Below, in pieces: positions 27,405-36,556 of a DNA stretch of 64,000 nucleotides. Each line of letters starts with the position of its first letter. The stretch's first letter is position 1. Source of the DNA: Thermomonas sp. XSG (GTDB lineage Bacteria; Pseudomonadota; Gammaproteobacteria; Xanthomonadales; Xanthomonadaceae). The stretch spans positions 2,434,001 to 2,498,000 of the forward strand of contig NZ_CP061497.1 of assembly GCF_014678725.1 (NCBI RefSeq). Reading direction: 5' to 3'. Both the position numbers and the translations under genes were made by a program. A model generated the notes under the pieces. That model was not told the origin of the DNA. It did not search any database and worked only from the letters and a program-made list of their open reading frames with translations.

Positions 27405-28354
27405 TGAAATTCCGATTGCCCGCTTTCCTGCTGTGCGCCCTGCTGGTTCCCGCCGCCGTCGCGGTCCAGCTCGACCAACCGCAGGCGCAGCCGCAAGGGC
27501 AAACGCAGGCGCAGGCGGCCAAGCGCCCACTGCTGTGGAAGGTGTCCGACGCCGACAATTCGGTCTATCTGCTGGGCTCCTTCCACCTGCTCAAGGCCGA
27601 CGACTACCCGCTGCCGGCGGAAGTCGACCGCGCCTTCGACGACAGCGCCTCGCTGCTGTTCGAGATCGACCCGGCGGCGATGACCGCGCCCGATTCGATG
27701 GCGGTGATGCAGAAGTACATGGCCTATGACGATGGCAAGAGCCTGAGCAACGTGTTGCCCAAGCCGACGCTGGAGAAGCTGTCCACGCTGGTGTCGGCCG
27801 GTGGCGGCAGTGTGCAGGCGCTGGAGCACAGCGAGCCGTGGGCGGTGAGCCTGGGCCTGGTGCTGGGCGTGACACGAGCGATGGGCTTCAGCACGGAACT
27901 GGGGCTGGACCGCAAGCTGATGGCGCGCGCCAGCGACGCCGGCAAGCCGGCTGCCGGACTGGAAACGGTGGAGGACCAGATGCGTGCGATGGACGCGGTG
28001 CCCTATGCAGAGCAGGCGCAGGGCATGGACGAGTTCCTGTCCGACCCGCAGAAGGCGATCCGCCAGATGAGCGACATGCATGCCTGGTGGCGCGCCGGCG
28101 ACGTGGCGAAGCTGGACAGCGGGATGCGCGCGGAGATGGCGCAAAAGACCCCGGAGAGCTACCGCCTGCTCGACGTCGAGCGCAACCGCGCGTGGCTGCC
28201 GCAGGTGGAGAAGCGCCTGTCCGAGTCGAAGCAGGACAACACGCTGGTGGTGGTGGGCTCCCTGCACCTGCTGGGCAGCGACGGCCTGGTGGAACAGCTG
28301 AAGGCGAAGGGCTACACGGTCGAGCGGATCTGCGACAGCTGCGCAGCGGACTGA
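27404..28354 (+). CDS. TraB/GumN family protein (Tiki-like)
   Basis: A 316-residue exported protein (signal peptide [20 protein letters not shown]; then a Q-rich stretch). It belongs to the TraB/PrgY/GumN superfamily, whose eukaryotic Tiki members are metalloproteases. Conserved blocks are VYLLGSFHLLKADDYPLP, LLFEID, ELGLDRKLMARA, GLETVEDQM and VVVGSLHLLGSDGLVEQL. GxxH motifs and the GLE glutamate are the likely metal and catalytic residues. It translationally overlaps the DUF1684 gene by one base. The substrate is unknown; the name GumN comes from its neighbourhood in Xanthomonas and does not imply a role in xanthan synthesis. Confidence 0.86.
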   Translation: MKFRLPAFLLCALLVPAAVAVQLDQPQAQPQGQTQAQAAKRPLLWKVSDADNSVYLLGSFHLLKADDYPLPAEVDRAFDDSASLLFEIDPAAMTAPDSMAVMQKYMAYDDGKSLSNVLPKPTLEKLSTLVSAGGGSVQALEHSEPWAVSLGLVLGVTRAMGFSTELGLDRKLMARASDAGKPAAGLETVEDQMRAMDAVPYAEQAQGMDEFLSDPQKAIRQMSDMHAWWRAGDVAKLDSGMRAEMAQKTPESYRLLDVERNRAWLPQVEKRLSESKQDNTLVVVGSLHLLGSDGLVEQLKAKGYTVERICDSCAAD

Positions 28355-28364
28355 GTCGCCGTCG

Positions 28365-28772
28365 CTATGCGCCGGCCTGCATCACGATGCAATCCACCGG
28401 GCAGGCCGGTACGCACAATTCGCAGCCGGTGCACAGGTCGTCCAGCACGGTGTGCATGTGCTTGGGGCCGCCAAGGATGGCGTCCACCGGGCAGGCCTGG
28501 ATGCACTTGGTGCAGCCGATGCAGTCGGCTTCGACGATGAAGGCCAGTTCACCGGGCTTGTGCGTGCCGCGGCTGCGGTCATAGGGCTGCGGTGCGACGC
28601 CCAGTGCCTTCGCCAGCGCGCGTGCGCCGGCATCGCCGCCGGGCGGACAGTGGTCGATGCCTGCCTCGCCCCGTGCCATCGCCTCGGCATAGGGGCGGCA
28701 ACCGTCGAAACCGCATTGCCCGCACTGGGTCTGCGGCAGCAGGCGGTCGAGACGTTCGACGAGATCGCTCAC
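28365..28772 (-). CDS. rnfB: RnfB-type ferredoxin, stand-alone
   Basis: A 135-residue cytosolic iron-sulfur protein. An N-terminal 4Fe-4S motif ([19 protein letters not shown]...HCPPGG) is followed by two ferredoxin clusters ([16 protein letters not shown] and [16 protein letters not shown]). It is the RnfB hydrophilic part without a membrane anchor, and no rnfACDGE genes are nearby. That is normal in Xanthomonadaceae, where it may supply electrons to other enzymes. I chose the GTG at 28772 because the conserved part begins there; the longer frame upstream overlaps the hemerythrin gene. It ends with TAG, convergent with the GumN-like gene 10 bp away. Confidence 0.86.
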   Translation of the reverse strand: MSDLVERLDRLLPQTQCGQCGFDGCRPYAEAMARGEAGIDHCPPGGDAGARALAKALGVAPQPYDRSRGTHKPGELAFIVEADCIGCTKCIQACPVDAILGGPKHMHTVLDDLCTGCELCVPACPVDCIVMQAGA

Positions 28773-28824
28773 CTGTCGCCGTTCCGCGGTGCCGCCCGGA
28801 CCGCCTCCACGCAGATCGGCGTGT

Positions 28825-29235
28825 TCACAGCGCTTCGGCCAGCGGCAGCAGTTCGAGGTCCTCATGCTGGATGCGCGCATGCAGCGCATCCAGCAGTCCC
28901 AGGGCTTCGCGCTGGAAGGGGCCGGGGGCGGCCGCGATGCGCATGGCGCTGTCCCAGCGCGAGGCGAAATCCCCGTAGGCGGCCGCCAGTCCGCCCATCT
29001 CGTGCTGGAAGCGCTTGCCGACGGCGGCCACCTGCGGGTCGCTGGCGCTGGCCAAGGCCGGATACAGCATCCGGTCCTCGATTGCCAGATGCAGCTTGAT
29101 GGTGGCGTCGAGTTTCTTCAGCTCGGCGAACAGGGCCTCGGCGTTCCCGGCAACATCCGCCTGCACCAGCCTGCGCAACTCGCCCATGCTGGCGTAGAGG
29201 GCATCGTGGTCGCTCTTGATCCTACTGGTGTTCAT
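28825..29235 (-). CDS. Hemerythrin-like domain protein
   Basis: A 136-residue four-helix di-iron protein. Ligand-type residues are in [33 protein letters not shown] and [12 protein letters not shown], giving the His, HxxxE, His, HxxxE/D spacing of hemerythrins. Such single-domain proteins bind or sense oxygen or NO, or protect against them; which applies here is not shown. It sits between rnfB and metG on the same strand, 67 bp after metG. The ATG at 29235 was used rather than the in-frame upstream start, which runs into metG. Confidence 0.88.
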   Translation of the reverse strand: MNTSRIKSDHDALYASMGELRRLVQADVAGNAEALFAELKKLDATIKLHLAIEDRMLYPALASASDPQVAAVGKRFQHEMGGLAAAYGDFASRWDSAMRIAAAPGPFQREALGLLDALHARIQHEDLELLPLAEAL

Positions 29236-29302
29236 CGGCCGACCGAAGGTCGAAAGCGGTGCGGGGAAGTATGCGCGTTGGCGCGTTAAAGCCGGGCGCT
29301 TT

Positions 29303-31411
29303 TCAGCGCACCGGCATCCCCGGTTGCGCACCGGCATCGGCGTCCAGCAGCGCCAGCGCGCCGCCGTCGAAGCCGGCGGACAGGATCATGCCTTCGCTCA
29401 GGCCGAAGCGCATCTTGCGCGGCGCGAGGTTGGCGATGAACACCACGCTGCGGCCGATGAGTTTCTCCGGCTCGCCGTAGCTGCCGCGGATGCCGGAGAA
29501 GATCTGCCGCCGGCCCAGTTCGCCTGCATCCAGCAGGAAGCGCAGCAGCTTGTCGCTGCCCTCCACGAAGCCGCATTCCAGCACCTTGCCGATGCGCAGG
29601 TCGAGTTTTGCGAAATCATCGATACCGATGGTTCCGCCCGCGTCGGTGGCGGGTGCTTCTTCCTTCTTCACCGGCTTCGCTTCCGTCTTCTTCGCCGCCG
29701 GCTGCGGGGCGGGAGCAGCGAGGGTGTCCTTGCTGGCGTCGATCATGGCCTGGATGTGCTTCGGGTCGATGCGGGTGAACAGCGGGGCGTAAGGGGTGGC
29801 AATTGTGCGCCCTTCGAGTTCAGTGCGTGTGTCCAGCTTGAGCTCGATACCCAGGTACTGCTCTGCCTTGGAGACAGTCGCTGGCAGGATCGGCTTGAGC
29901 ACGCCGGCGATATTGGCGAAGGCCTGCAGGGCGGTGCTGAGGACGATGTGCAGCTCGGTGCGGCGCGCCGGATCCTTCGCCAGCGCCCAGGGCGCGGTCT
30001 GGGCAATGTATTCGTTGACCTGATCGGCAGCGGTCATCGCATTGCGGACCACCGCGCCGTAGTTGTCCTCTGCATAGAGTTCGGGCGCGATCGTCCAGGT
30101 ATGACCCGCCACGCTGCCAAGAAGTGCCGCATGTTGCTTGTATGCATCGCCAAGCAATTCGGTCTCGGTGGTCAGCGAGGGAGCCTGCCAGATGGTGTTG
30201 TCGAAATGGGTTTCCAGCAGTTTCGCGCAGCGGCTGGCGATGTTGACGAACTTGCCGACCACGTCGCTGTTCACGCGGGCCACGAAGTCGGACAGGTTGA
30301 GGTCCAGGTCGTCCACGCCGCCGGAGGTCTTGCAGGCGAAGTAATAGCGCAGCGCTTCCGGGTCGAGCCCGGCGTCGAGGTAGGTGCGCGCCATCACGAA
30401 GGTGCCGCGCGACTTGCTCATCTTGGCGCCGTCCACGGTCAGGTAGCCGTTGACGTGCAGGCGGGTGGGCGCACGCATGCCGGCGCCGTGCAGCACCGCC
30501 GGCCAGAACAGGCCATGGAAGTTGACGATGTCCTTGCCGATGAAGTGGTGCAGCTCGGCCTCGCTGTCGGGCTTGAGGAAGGCATCGAACTCGGCACCGT
30601 TCCGCGCGCACAGGTTCTGGAAGCTGGACAGGTAGCCGATCGGCGCGTCCAGCCAGACGTAGAAGTACTTGCCCGGCGCGTTCGGGATCTCGAAACCGAA
30701 ATAGGGCGCGTCGCGCGAGATGTCCCATGCGCGCAGGCCGCCGTCGGCATCCAGCCATTCCATCAGCTTGGCCTTCACGCCGGGCAGCATGGTGTCGCTG
30801 GCCAGCCAGTCGCGCAGGAAGGCCTCGAAACGTCCGACCTCGAAGAAGTAGTGCTCGGAGTCGCGCAGCTCGGGCGTGGCGCCGGACACCACCGACTTCG
30901 GCTCGATCAGGTCGGTCGGGCCGTAGGTGGCGCCGCAGACCTCGCAGTTGTCGCCGTACTGGTCGGCGGCCTTGCAGTTGGGGCAGGTGCCCTTGATGTA
31001 GCGGTCGGGCAGGAACATGCCCTTGGCCGGATCGAAGAACTGCGCCACGCTGCGGCGGGCGATGTGGCCGCCGGCATCGAGGCGCGCATAGATCTGTTCG
31101 GTCAAGGTCCGGTTGGCGGCCGAGTTGGTGGAGTCGTAGTGGTCGAAGGCCACGCCGAAGGCGGCGAAGTCGCGCTCATGGCCTTGCTGGATCGCGGCGA
31201 TGAAGGCCTCGGGCGTGGTCCCGGCCTTCTCGGCGGCCAGCATGATCGGCGTGCCGTGGGTATCGTCGGCGCAGACGTAGTGCACCGTGTCGCCACGCAT
31301 CCGCCGCGCCCGCACCCAGATGTCGGCCTGGATGTAGCCGACCAGGTGCCCCAGGTGCAGCGGGCCGTTGGCATAGGGCAGGGCGTTGGTGACGAGCGCG
31401 GAGCGGGGCAT
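29303..31411 (-). CDS. metG: Methionine--tRNA ligase
   Basis: A 702-residue class I aminoacyl-tRNA synthetase that charges both initiator and elongator tRNA-Met. HIGH is PLHLGHLVG (residues about 18-26) and KMSKS is AKMSKSRGTF. The connective peptide carries the zinc knuckle CPNCKAADQYGDNCEVCG. The helical anticodon domain is followed by a K/A/P-rich linker and a C-terminal tRNA-binding domain (IGIDDFAKLDLRIGKV...ANLAPRKMRFGLSEGMIL) that dimerises the enzyme. Bases 29820-30200 are somewhat less GC-rich than the rest. It is followed by the hemerythrin gene and preceded by the accessory block that starts with DUF2147. Confidence 0.97.
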   Translation of the reverse strand: MPRSALVTNALPYANGPLHLGHLVGYIQADIWVRARRMRGDTVHYVCADDTHGTPIMLAAEKAGTTPEAFIAAIQQGHERDFAAFGVAFDHYDSTNSAANRTLTEQIYARLDAGGHIARRSVAQFFDPAKGMFLPDRYIKGTCPNCKAADQYGDNCEVCGATYGPTDLIEPKSVVSGATPELRDSEHYFFEVGRFEAFLRDWLASDTMLPGVKAKLMEWLDADGGLRAWDISRDAPYFGFEIPNAPGKYFYVWLDAPIGYLSSFQNLCARNGAEFDAFLKPDSEAELHHFIGKDIVNFHGLFWPAVLHGAGMRAPTRLHVNGYLTVDGAKMSKSRGTFVMARTYLDAGLDPEALRYYFACKTSGGVDDLDLNLSDFVARVNSDVVGKFVNIASRCAKLLETHFDNTIWQAPSLTTETELLGDAYKQHAALLGSVAGHTWTIAPELYAEDNYGAVVRNAMTAADQVNEYIAQTAPWALAKDPARRTELHIVLSTALQAFANIAGVLKPILPATVSKAEQYLGIELKLDTRTELEGRTIATPYAPLFTRIDPKHIQAMIDASKDTLAAPAPQPAAKKTEAKPVKKEEAPATDAGGTIGIDDFAKLDLRIGKVLECGFVEGSDKLLRFLLDAGELGRRQIFSGIRGSYGEPEKLIGRSVVFIANLAPRKMRFGLSEGMILSAGFDGGALALLDADAGAQPGMPVR

Positions 31412-31480
31412 GGGCGTGGGGCGCTTGAGGGGGCGCCGATTATCGCATGCGCTGCCGCGGCTACCGGCCGCCTTTGCTGC

Positions 31481-31924
31481 TCACTCGCGTCGCCACACCT
31501 GCTGCCGGCAGAACATCGCGATGCAGCCGGACATGCCCAGCGCCCGCCCGCTTTCCAGCAGTGCAAGCTTGGCGCGGTAATCCTTGCCGTTCTCGGGGTC
31601 GAGCACGCGCCCGCCCGACCAGCCGCCGTCGCCATCGGGGCGCAGGCCCCACAGGATCACCAGCCCGCGGATGGGCTTGCCGTGCAGCGGCCCCTTGCAG
31701 GCCTTGCAGGGCGGGTTGGGCCCGTCCTTGAGGTCGAGGATGTCGACCACCCGCCCGGCGAGGCTGCCGTCGCGGGCGCGGTAGACCTCCACCACCGACT
31801 TGGGCTTGCCGCTGGCGTCGTCGATGGTCTTCCAGCGTCCCAGCGGCGCTTCTTGGGCGGGCGCGGCTGACGCCAGGGCCAGCAGCAGGCCGGCGGAGGT
31901 CGCCCGTCCCCACTGACGCAACAC
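31481..31924 (-). CDS. DUF2147 protein, copy 1
   Basis: A 147-residue exported protein. The best start is the GTG at 31924, giving a signal peptide (VLRQWGRATSAGLLLALASA, cleaved after APA). The mature part is DUF2147: PLGRWKTIDDASGKPKSVVEVY, CKACKG, GLVILWGLRPDGDGGWSGG and GCIAMFCRQQVWRR. It pairs with the next gene upstream (50 bp away) as a tandem paralogue. The frame stays open into the neighbour's frame but a single fused protein is unlikely, since each half has its own signal. No function is known for the family. Confidence 0.8.
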   Translation of the reverse strand: MLRQWGRATSAGLLLALASAAPAQEAPLGRWKTIDDASGKPKSVVEVYRARDGSLAGRVVDILDLKDGPNPPCKACKGPLHGKPIRGLVILWGLRPDGDGGWSGGRVLDPENGKDYRAKLALLESGRALGMSGCIAMFCRQQVWRRE

Positions 31925-31974
31925 GCCGGAAACGGCCCGGGAAGCGGGCCGTCCGGATGGGGCGCGGAGAATGG

Positions 31975-32409
31975 TCAATCCACCCGTTCCCAGGTGGCGG
32001 TACGGCAGATGAAGGCCACGCAGCCCTTCACTTCGAGCTTCTTGCCGCCGTCCACCAGCTTGACCGACTTGGCGGTGAAGCTGCGGTCTTCCGACGGCTT
32101 GTAGCCGTTGCCGCCGCCCCAGGTCCCGTCCTTGTTGGCCTTCAGGTTCCACAGGGTGACGATGCCGACCATCGGCTTGTTCTGGTGCTGCCCACTGCAG
32201 GTGGTGCAGGTGGCGGGAACGCCCACCGCTTCCACGATCTTCGCTGCCAGGGTGCCGTTCTTGGCCTCGTAGATTTCCGAGATCGTCATGACCTTGCCGG
32301 TCTTGTCGTCCAGGGTCTTCCACTTGCCGACCGGCGAGGTGGCGGAGTGCTGAGCGGTCGCCGCGAACGACAGCGACGCCAGCGCCGCTGCCAGGATCAT
32401 CTTGCGCAT
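31975..32409 (-). CDS. DUF2147 protein, copy 2
   Basis: A 144-residue exported protein with a signal peptide (MRKMILAAALASLSFAATA) and a strong ribosome site (GGGAGGGAAGG) before the ATG at 32409. The DUF2147 domain reads PVGKWKTLDDKTGKVMTISEIY, CTTCSGQHQNKPMVGIV, GTWGGGNGYKPSED and VKGCVAFICRTATWERV. The four cysteines match those of the neighbouring copy, so two disulfides are plausible. It is the first gene of the tandem pair. Confidence 0.86.
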   Translation of the reverse strand: MRKMILAAALASLSFAATAQHSATSPVGKWKTLDDKTGKVMTISEIYEAKNGTLAAKIVEAVGVPATCTTCSGQHQNKPMVGIVTLWNLKANKDGTWGGGNGYKPSEDRSFTAKSVKLVDGGKKLEVKGCVAFICRTATWERVD

Positions 32410-32527
32410 GTACCTTCCCTCCCGGGGATCAGCGGGGCGCGACACGCCCCTCCCGCGCTTTATAACCCATCCGGACGGGTATGGAACAGGCGTGGCCCGG
32501 CGTTTGCCAGCACCGCTGCGCCTGGCT

Positions 32528-33277
32528 TCAGGGTTTGTCCTGCGTGGCGGGTTTCCCGGCTTCGGGTTTGGCCTGCGGCTCCACCCGTTCGACGTCACCC
32601 ACCGTCACCTGGCCCACCTTCAGGTCCACCCAATAGGTGTCCTGCCACTCGCGATACTGCTTCGGATCCCAGAACTGCGGGTCGTAGAAGCGGGTGGCGT
32701 CGATGCTTCCGTACCCGGGCACGATGATCTGGACCGAGCTGCTCATCGAACCGACGCGGCTTCCCGTCATCTTCGCGCGCTCGCGCCTGAGGGCCGCAGC
32801 CAGCCTCGGCTCCGCCGCTTCGTCGGCGTACTCGCGATGGATCTCGCGTGCTGCGGCCAATGCGCGCTTGCGCTCCGCTTCGCTCAGGGTGTTCCAGTAG
32901 TAGTCCCGCTTGCGCGAGAAGAAGTCATAGCCGCGTTCGGCGGCGAGGTCCATCCAGACCAGCCCCAGCGCCCGGTCCTGGGCCACGCCCATGCCGTCCC
33001 AGTACATCTCGCCGACCACCGCCTGGGACGGTTTGTCGGCATACCAGGCCGCGCGCTTGAACTGTTCGATCGCCTCGGTGAAGGCTTTCCGGGAGTAGGC
33101 CTCCAGCCCGGAGTTGCGGTAGCGCAGGTCGGGATGGCCTTCGAGGAAGCCCCCGGCGATCAGGGTGTCGTCTGCAAGCGGATCTGCGGCGGCGGGTTTG
33201 GCCGGCTGTTGCGCGATGGCTTGCGCCGGGGCCAACAGTGCGAAGGCAAGGAGGAGGGCGAGGCGGGTCTGCATCAT
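32528..33277 (-). CDS. Exported Sel1-like repeat protein
   Basis: A 249-residue protein with a signal peptide (MMQTRLALLLAFALLAPAQAIA). Residues about 50-125 hold Sel1/TPR-like helices: SGLEAYSRKAFTEAIEQFKR, then AVVGEMYWDGMGVAQDRALGLVWMDLAA. The second half is charged and ends in a P/K/E-rich tail. Sel1 repeats bind other proteins; the partner is unknown. Two adjacent ATG codons (33277 and 33274) are equally possible. It lies between the DUF2147 pair and the first receptor's terminator. Confidence 0.7.
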   Translation of the reverse strand: MMQTRLALLLAFALLAPAQAIAQQPAKPAAADPLADDTLIAGGFLEGHPDLRYRNSGLEAYSRKAFTEAIEQFKRAAWYADKPSQAVVGEMYWDGMGVAQDRALGLVWMDLAAERGYDFFSRKRDYYWNTLSEAERKRALAAAREIHREYADEAAEPRLAAALRRERAKMTGSRVGSMSSSVQIIVPGYGSIDATRFYDPQFWDPKQYREWQDTYWVDLKVGQVTVGDVERVEPQAKPEAGKPATQDKP

Positions 33278-33371
33278 CGATTCGTCCGCGTAAGTCGGGG
33301 CGACAGCTTGGCGCGCCGGCAAGGTTGGCGAAACCCGCCAAAGTCATGGTGGTGCAGGCGGGCGGGCAAAT

Positions 33372-33399
33372 GAAGAGCCCGGCTTGCGCCGGGCTCTTC
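33372..33399 (-). terminator. Terminator of the first TonB-dependent receptor
   Basis: A perfect 12-bp stem (GAAGAGCCCGGC with its complement, TTGC loop on plus) ends 22 bp after the receptor stop on the minus strand and is followed by a short T-rich stretch. Symmetry could also stop plus-strand transcription. Confidence 0.8.
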
Positions 33400-33421
33400 G
33401 GGTACAGCTTGGAGCGATGGA

Positions 33422-36382
33422 TCAGAACTTGTAGGTGAAGCGGGTGAACAGCGAACGACCGTAGTAGTCGTACTGGGTCGCGAAGGCCGGCACGTTGCCG
33501 TAGCGGTCGGCGACACCGGCCGACACTTCCGGCGGATCCGTGTCCAGCAGGTTGCGGACGCCGACCAGCAGCGACCACTTCGGCTGCGAATACAGCACCG
33601 ACACCGCGTGGTAGATGCGCGAATCGGCCTTGACGTCACGCACCGCGTTCGGCCAGCCAATTCCCGGGCCGGAGTAGGCGGTGAAGGTCGGATCCAAGGT
33701 CAACGCCTTCGACGGACCGACGTAGTCCATGAACCAGGTGTAGTTCCAGTCGCCGCGCTTCAGGGCGGTACGCAGGTTGCCTACCAGCTTCGGACGGCCG
33801 ATCGACCCGTTGCGGTCGGAGGTCACGAAGCCGCTGGCCGCCGAGGTGCTGAACAGCTGGCTGAAGTCTTCCATCATGTAGGTGAACTGGCCTTCCACTT
33901 CCAGCTTGCCGAAGGAGTAATCCTTGTCGAAGCGGGTCAGCAGGTCGTAGCCGCGCACCTTCTGCTTGTTGATGTTGACGTAGGTGACGTGCACTTCCTC
34001 GATCTTGTTCGGTGCCGTCGGGTGGTTGTTGGGATTGCGGCTGAACATGTCGCAGAAGCTGTTCGGATATGCCTCGGCGCCGTAGCAGCCCGCCAGGATG
34101 GTGGCGGCGCTGAGGGTGCCGATCTGGTCACGCACCTCGTAGTCGAAGTAGTCCAGCGCCACGCTGATCGGCCATGCGGTCGGGGTCAACACGATGCCGC
34201 CGGTGAAGGCGTTCGAACGCTCCGGCTTCAGGAAGCCCGCACCGCCGCCGGTGAAGGTCTGGGCGGAGGAGGCGGAGCCACCGGTCGCGTTGTAGTCGGC
34301 GGGGATGCCGGCCGCGGCGCAGTTGGCCTTCAGGAAGTCGTTGCTGCTCTCGCCCCACTTCAGGCAGGGATCGATCGCGGTCTGGCCCAGGAAGCCGGAG
34401 AGGTTGCCCAGATACAGCTCGTACAGGCCGGGGGCCCGGAACGAGGTGCCCTTGGTGGCGCGCAGGCGCACGGTGGGGTTGATCTGCCAGCTCAGGCCGG
34501 CCTTCCACACGTAGTCATCGTCATGCACGGAGGCATAGTCGAACGCGCGCGCGGACAGGTTCAGGCTCAGCGACTCGAACATCGGCTTGCCCTTGAGCAG
34601 CGGCACTTCCGCTTCCGCGAACACTTCCTTGACGTTGTCGTCGCCCTTGGTGGCCACTGCGCTCGACTGGCCCCAGAGGTCGCCATTGCGCTCGGACGAG
34701 CTCGGCTGGTCGTTGATCGCGAACTGGCGGAATTCCCCACCCAGCGCCAGGCCCACCGGACCGGCCGGCAGGTCGAACAGCTCGCCGGTGAACACCAGGT
34801 TCGCCACGGTCTGGCGGTACTTGGTCTCGCCGGTCACCCAGCGGCCGATCGCGTCTTCGACCTTGCTCATGCAGCTGCCGTCGAGGATGCAGGGCTCGAA
34901 GTAGTTGATCGAAGGCGACTTGCCGCCGGTCCACGGACGCAGGGCCGGGTCGGCATCGCCGGTGAGCGACTTCAGGATCGCGAAGTTGCTGTATTCACCC
35001 GACGACTCGGAGTGCGACAGGTTGGCCTTCCACGCCCAGCTGTCGGTCGACTTGATCAGGCCGTCCAGCGAGGTGTTGAGGAAGTAGTAGTCGACCTTGA
35101 CGTCCTGCATCGAGCTGAACGGCAGGACCGGGCGGGCGATGCCACCGGGAACCGGCGCGGCGAAGGTCGAACCGTCGGTGTAGCGGTAGCTGGCAAGCGG
35201 CGAGGTGACACCGCCGATCAGCGGGAAGAACTGGCGCAGGCGGTAGGTTTCGGTGGTGCGGCGGTTGTACAGGAACTCGGTGGCCCAGTTCACGTCGCCC
35301 AGCTGGAAGTTGGCGGACGCGAACACGTTCGCGCGCTCCTGGCGGTCAATGATCTGGACGTCGTCGAACGCGGCCAGGTCGGTCGGCTGGTAGTGGTAGG
35401 CCTGGCCGATCTGCGGGTTGGCCGCGTTGTAGTTGCCGGTCACGTTCGGGCGGTAGCCCGGCAGCAGGCCGATGGTGGTGCCGTCCCAGGTCGGCACGTA
35501 GCGCGGGCCGAGGTAGGCGTCATCAACCACGTTGACCAGCAGGTTGTTGCAGTTGTTGCCGGTCTTGTTGCCGCGGTACTCGCGGTCGATGCGCTCGCCG
35601 TTGGCGTTCCAGAACAGGTCTTCCGAGCAGCGCAGGTAGTCGCGGTCGCCCATGCGCAGCGGCTTGTGCAGGTAGTACTCGGCGGCGACCATGATGTTGC
35701 CGTGGTCGAAGTTCCAGCCGGTCGCGCCGGACAGGGTGAAGTTCTCGCCGCCGCCTTCGAACGGCATGCGGCCGTTGATGCTGAACTCCGGACGATCGAT
35801 GTTGGTGCGGGTGATCAGGTTGACCGCACCGGCCAGGGCGTCGGAGCCGTAGATCGAGGACGAGCCGTCCTTCACGATCTCGATGCGCTGGATGATCGAC
35901 TGCGGGATCACGTTGAGGTCGAACGCCAGCACCTGGCCACGCACGCCGGCCGGGCCGGGGCGGTTGCCGTTCAGCAGCACCGCGGTACGCGAGGCGCCGA
36001 GGCCGCGCAGGCTGATGGTCTGCGCGCCGGTGCCGCCTTCGGTGACGAAGCCGGCGAACTGGTGGCTGATCTGGGTGGAGCCGGAAGCCACGCTGGACTT
36101 CTGCAGGAATTCAGCCGTGCTGGTCTGGCCGACCGCGACGCTGGTGTCCGCGGTGATCACCTGCACCGGCGAGGTGGTGTCGTACTCGAGGCGACGCAGC
36201 AGCGAGCCGGTCACGGTGATCTTCTCGAGCGTCTTCGCTTCTTCCTTCTTGGACTCCTGCGTAGCAGGCTTGTCCTGCGCCGGCGCCTCTTGGGCAATGG
36301 CGGTGGTGCCGTACAGGCAGCCGAACATCGCGGCGGCGAGCGGCAGCATCTTGAGGCGGTTGGCGTTTGCGTGGTATCGCAT
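33422..36382 (-). CDS. TonB-dependent receptor (peptide-associated type)
   Basis: A 986-residue outer-membrane active transporter. Signal peptide (to about 30, TTAIA/QEAP), a Q/K/E-rich linker, a TonB-box-like EKITVTGSLLRR at about 53-64, a plug domain with ISLRGLGASRTAVLLNGNRP and RIEIVKDGSSSIYGSDALAGAVNLIT, then a long beta-barrel ending in SLFTRFTYKF with terminal Phe. A good AAGGGGATAAC ribosome site supports the ATG at 36382. The plug belongs to the large Xanthomonadaceae group often encoded next to S9 peptidases; one follows upstream here, so oligopeptide uptake is the likeliest role, as an inference. Confidence 0.93.
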   Translation of the reverse strand: MRYHANANRLKMLPLAAAMFGCLYGTTAIAQEAPAQDKPATQESKKEEAKTLEKITVTGSLLRRLEYDTTSPVQVITADTSVAVGQTSTAEFLQKSSVASGSTQISHQFAGFVTEGGTGAQTISLRGLGASRTAVLLNGNRPGPAGVRGQVLAFDLNVIPQSIIQRIEIVKDGSSSIYGSDALAGAVNLITRTNIDRPEFSINGRMPFEGGGENFTLSGATGWNFDHGNIMVAAEYYLHKPLRMGDRDYLRCSEDLFWNANGERIDREYRGNKTGNNCNNLLVNVVDDAYLGPRYVPTWDGTTIGLLPGYRPNVTGNYNAANPQIGQAYHYQPTDLAAFDDVQIIDRQERANVFASANFQLGDVNWATEFLYNRRTTETYRLRQFFPLIGGVTSPLASYRYTDGSTFAAPVPGGIARPVLPFSSMQDVKVDYYFLNTSLDGLIKSTDSWAWKANLSHSESSGEYSNFAILKSLTGDADPALRPWTGGKSPSINYFEPCILDGSCMSKVEDAIGRWVTGETKYRQTVANLVFTGELFDLPAGPVGLALGGEFRQFAINDQPSSSERNGDLWGQSSAVATKGDDNVKEVFAEAEVPLLKGKPMFESLSLNLSARAFDYASVHDDDYVWKAGLSWQINPTVRLRATKGTSFRAPGLYELYLGNLSGFLGQTAIDPCLKWGESSNDFLKANCAAAGIPADYNATGGSASSAQTFTGGGAGFLKPERSNAFTGGIVLTPTAWPISVALDYFDYEVRDQIGTLSAATILAGCYGAEAYPNSFCDMFSRNPNNHPTAPNKIEEVHVTYVNINKQKVRGYDLLTRFDKDYSFGKLEVEGQFTYMMEDFSQLFSTSAASGFVTSDRNGSIGRPKLVGNLRTALKRGDWNYTWFMDYVGPSKALTLDPTFTAYSGPGIGWPNAVRDVKADSRIYHAVSVLYSQPKWSLLVGVRNLLDTDPPEVSAGVADRYGNVPAFATQYDYYGRSLFTRFTYKF

Positions 36383-36501
36383 GTTATCCCCTTGACATGT
36401 TGTTGTTACACAAGCGTTAAGGGAGTGTATGTGGGGTGTTGCAAATGCGCAAGTCGCGCGGCCTCCAGCGGCGGTGGTGCTGCTCCTGCGCGCCGTTCTC
36501 C

Positions 36502-36533
36502 AAAAAAAAAGCCGCCCGGCAATGCCGGGCGGC
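36502..36533 (-). terminator. Terminator of the S9 peptidase gene
   Basis: A GC-only stem (GCCGCCCGGC and its complement) is followed on the minus strand by nine Ts. It starts 23 bp after the peptidase stop. One of the clearest terminators in the window. Confidence 0.9.
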
Positions 36534-36556
36534 CGTGATCCCTCTCGCGGGTGAAC

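Noticed and set aside
31481-32323. Single 280-residue protein spanning both DUF2147 regions
   Set aside because: The N-terminal part is the second copy read in the wrong frame; copy 2 in its own frame has a signal peptide, ribosome site and complete domain.
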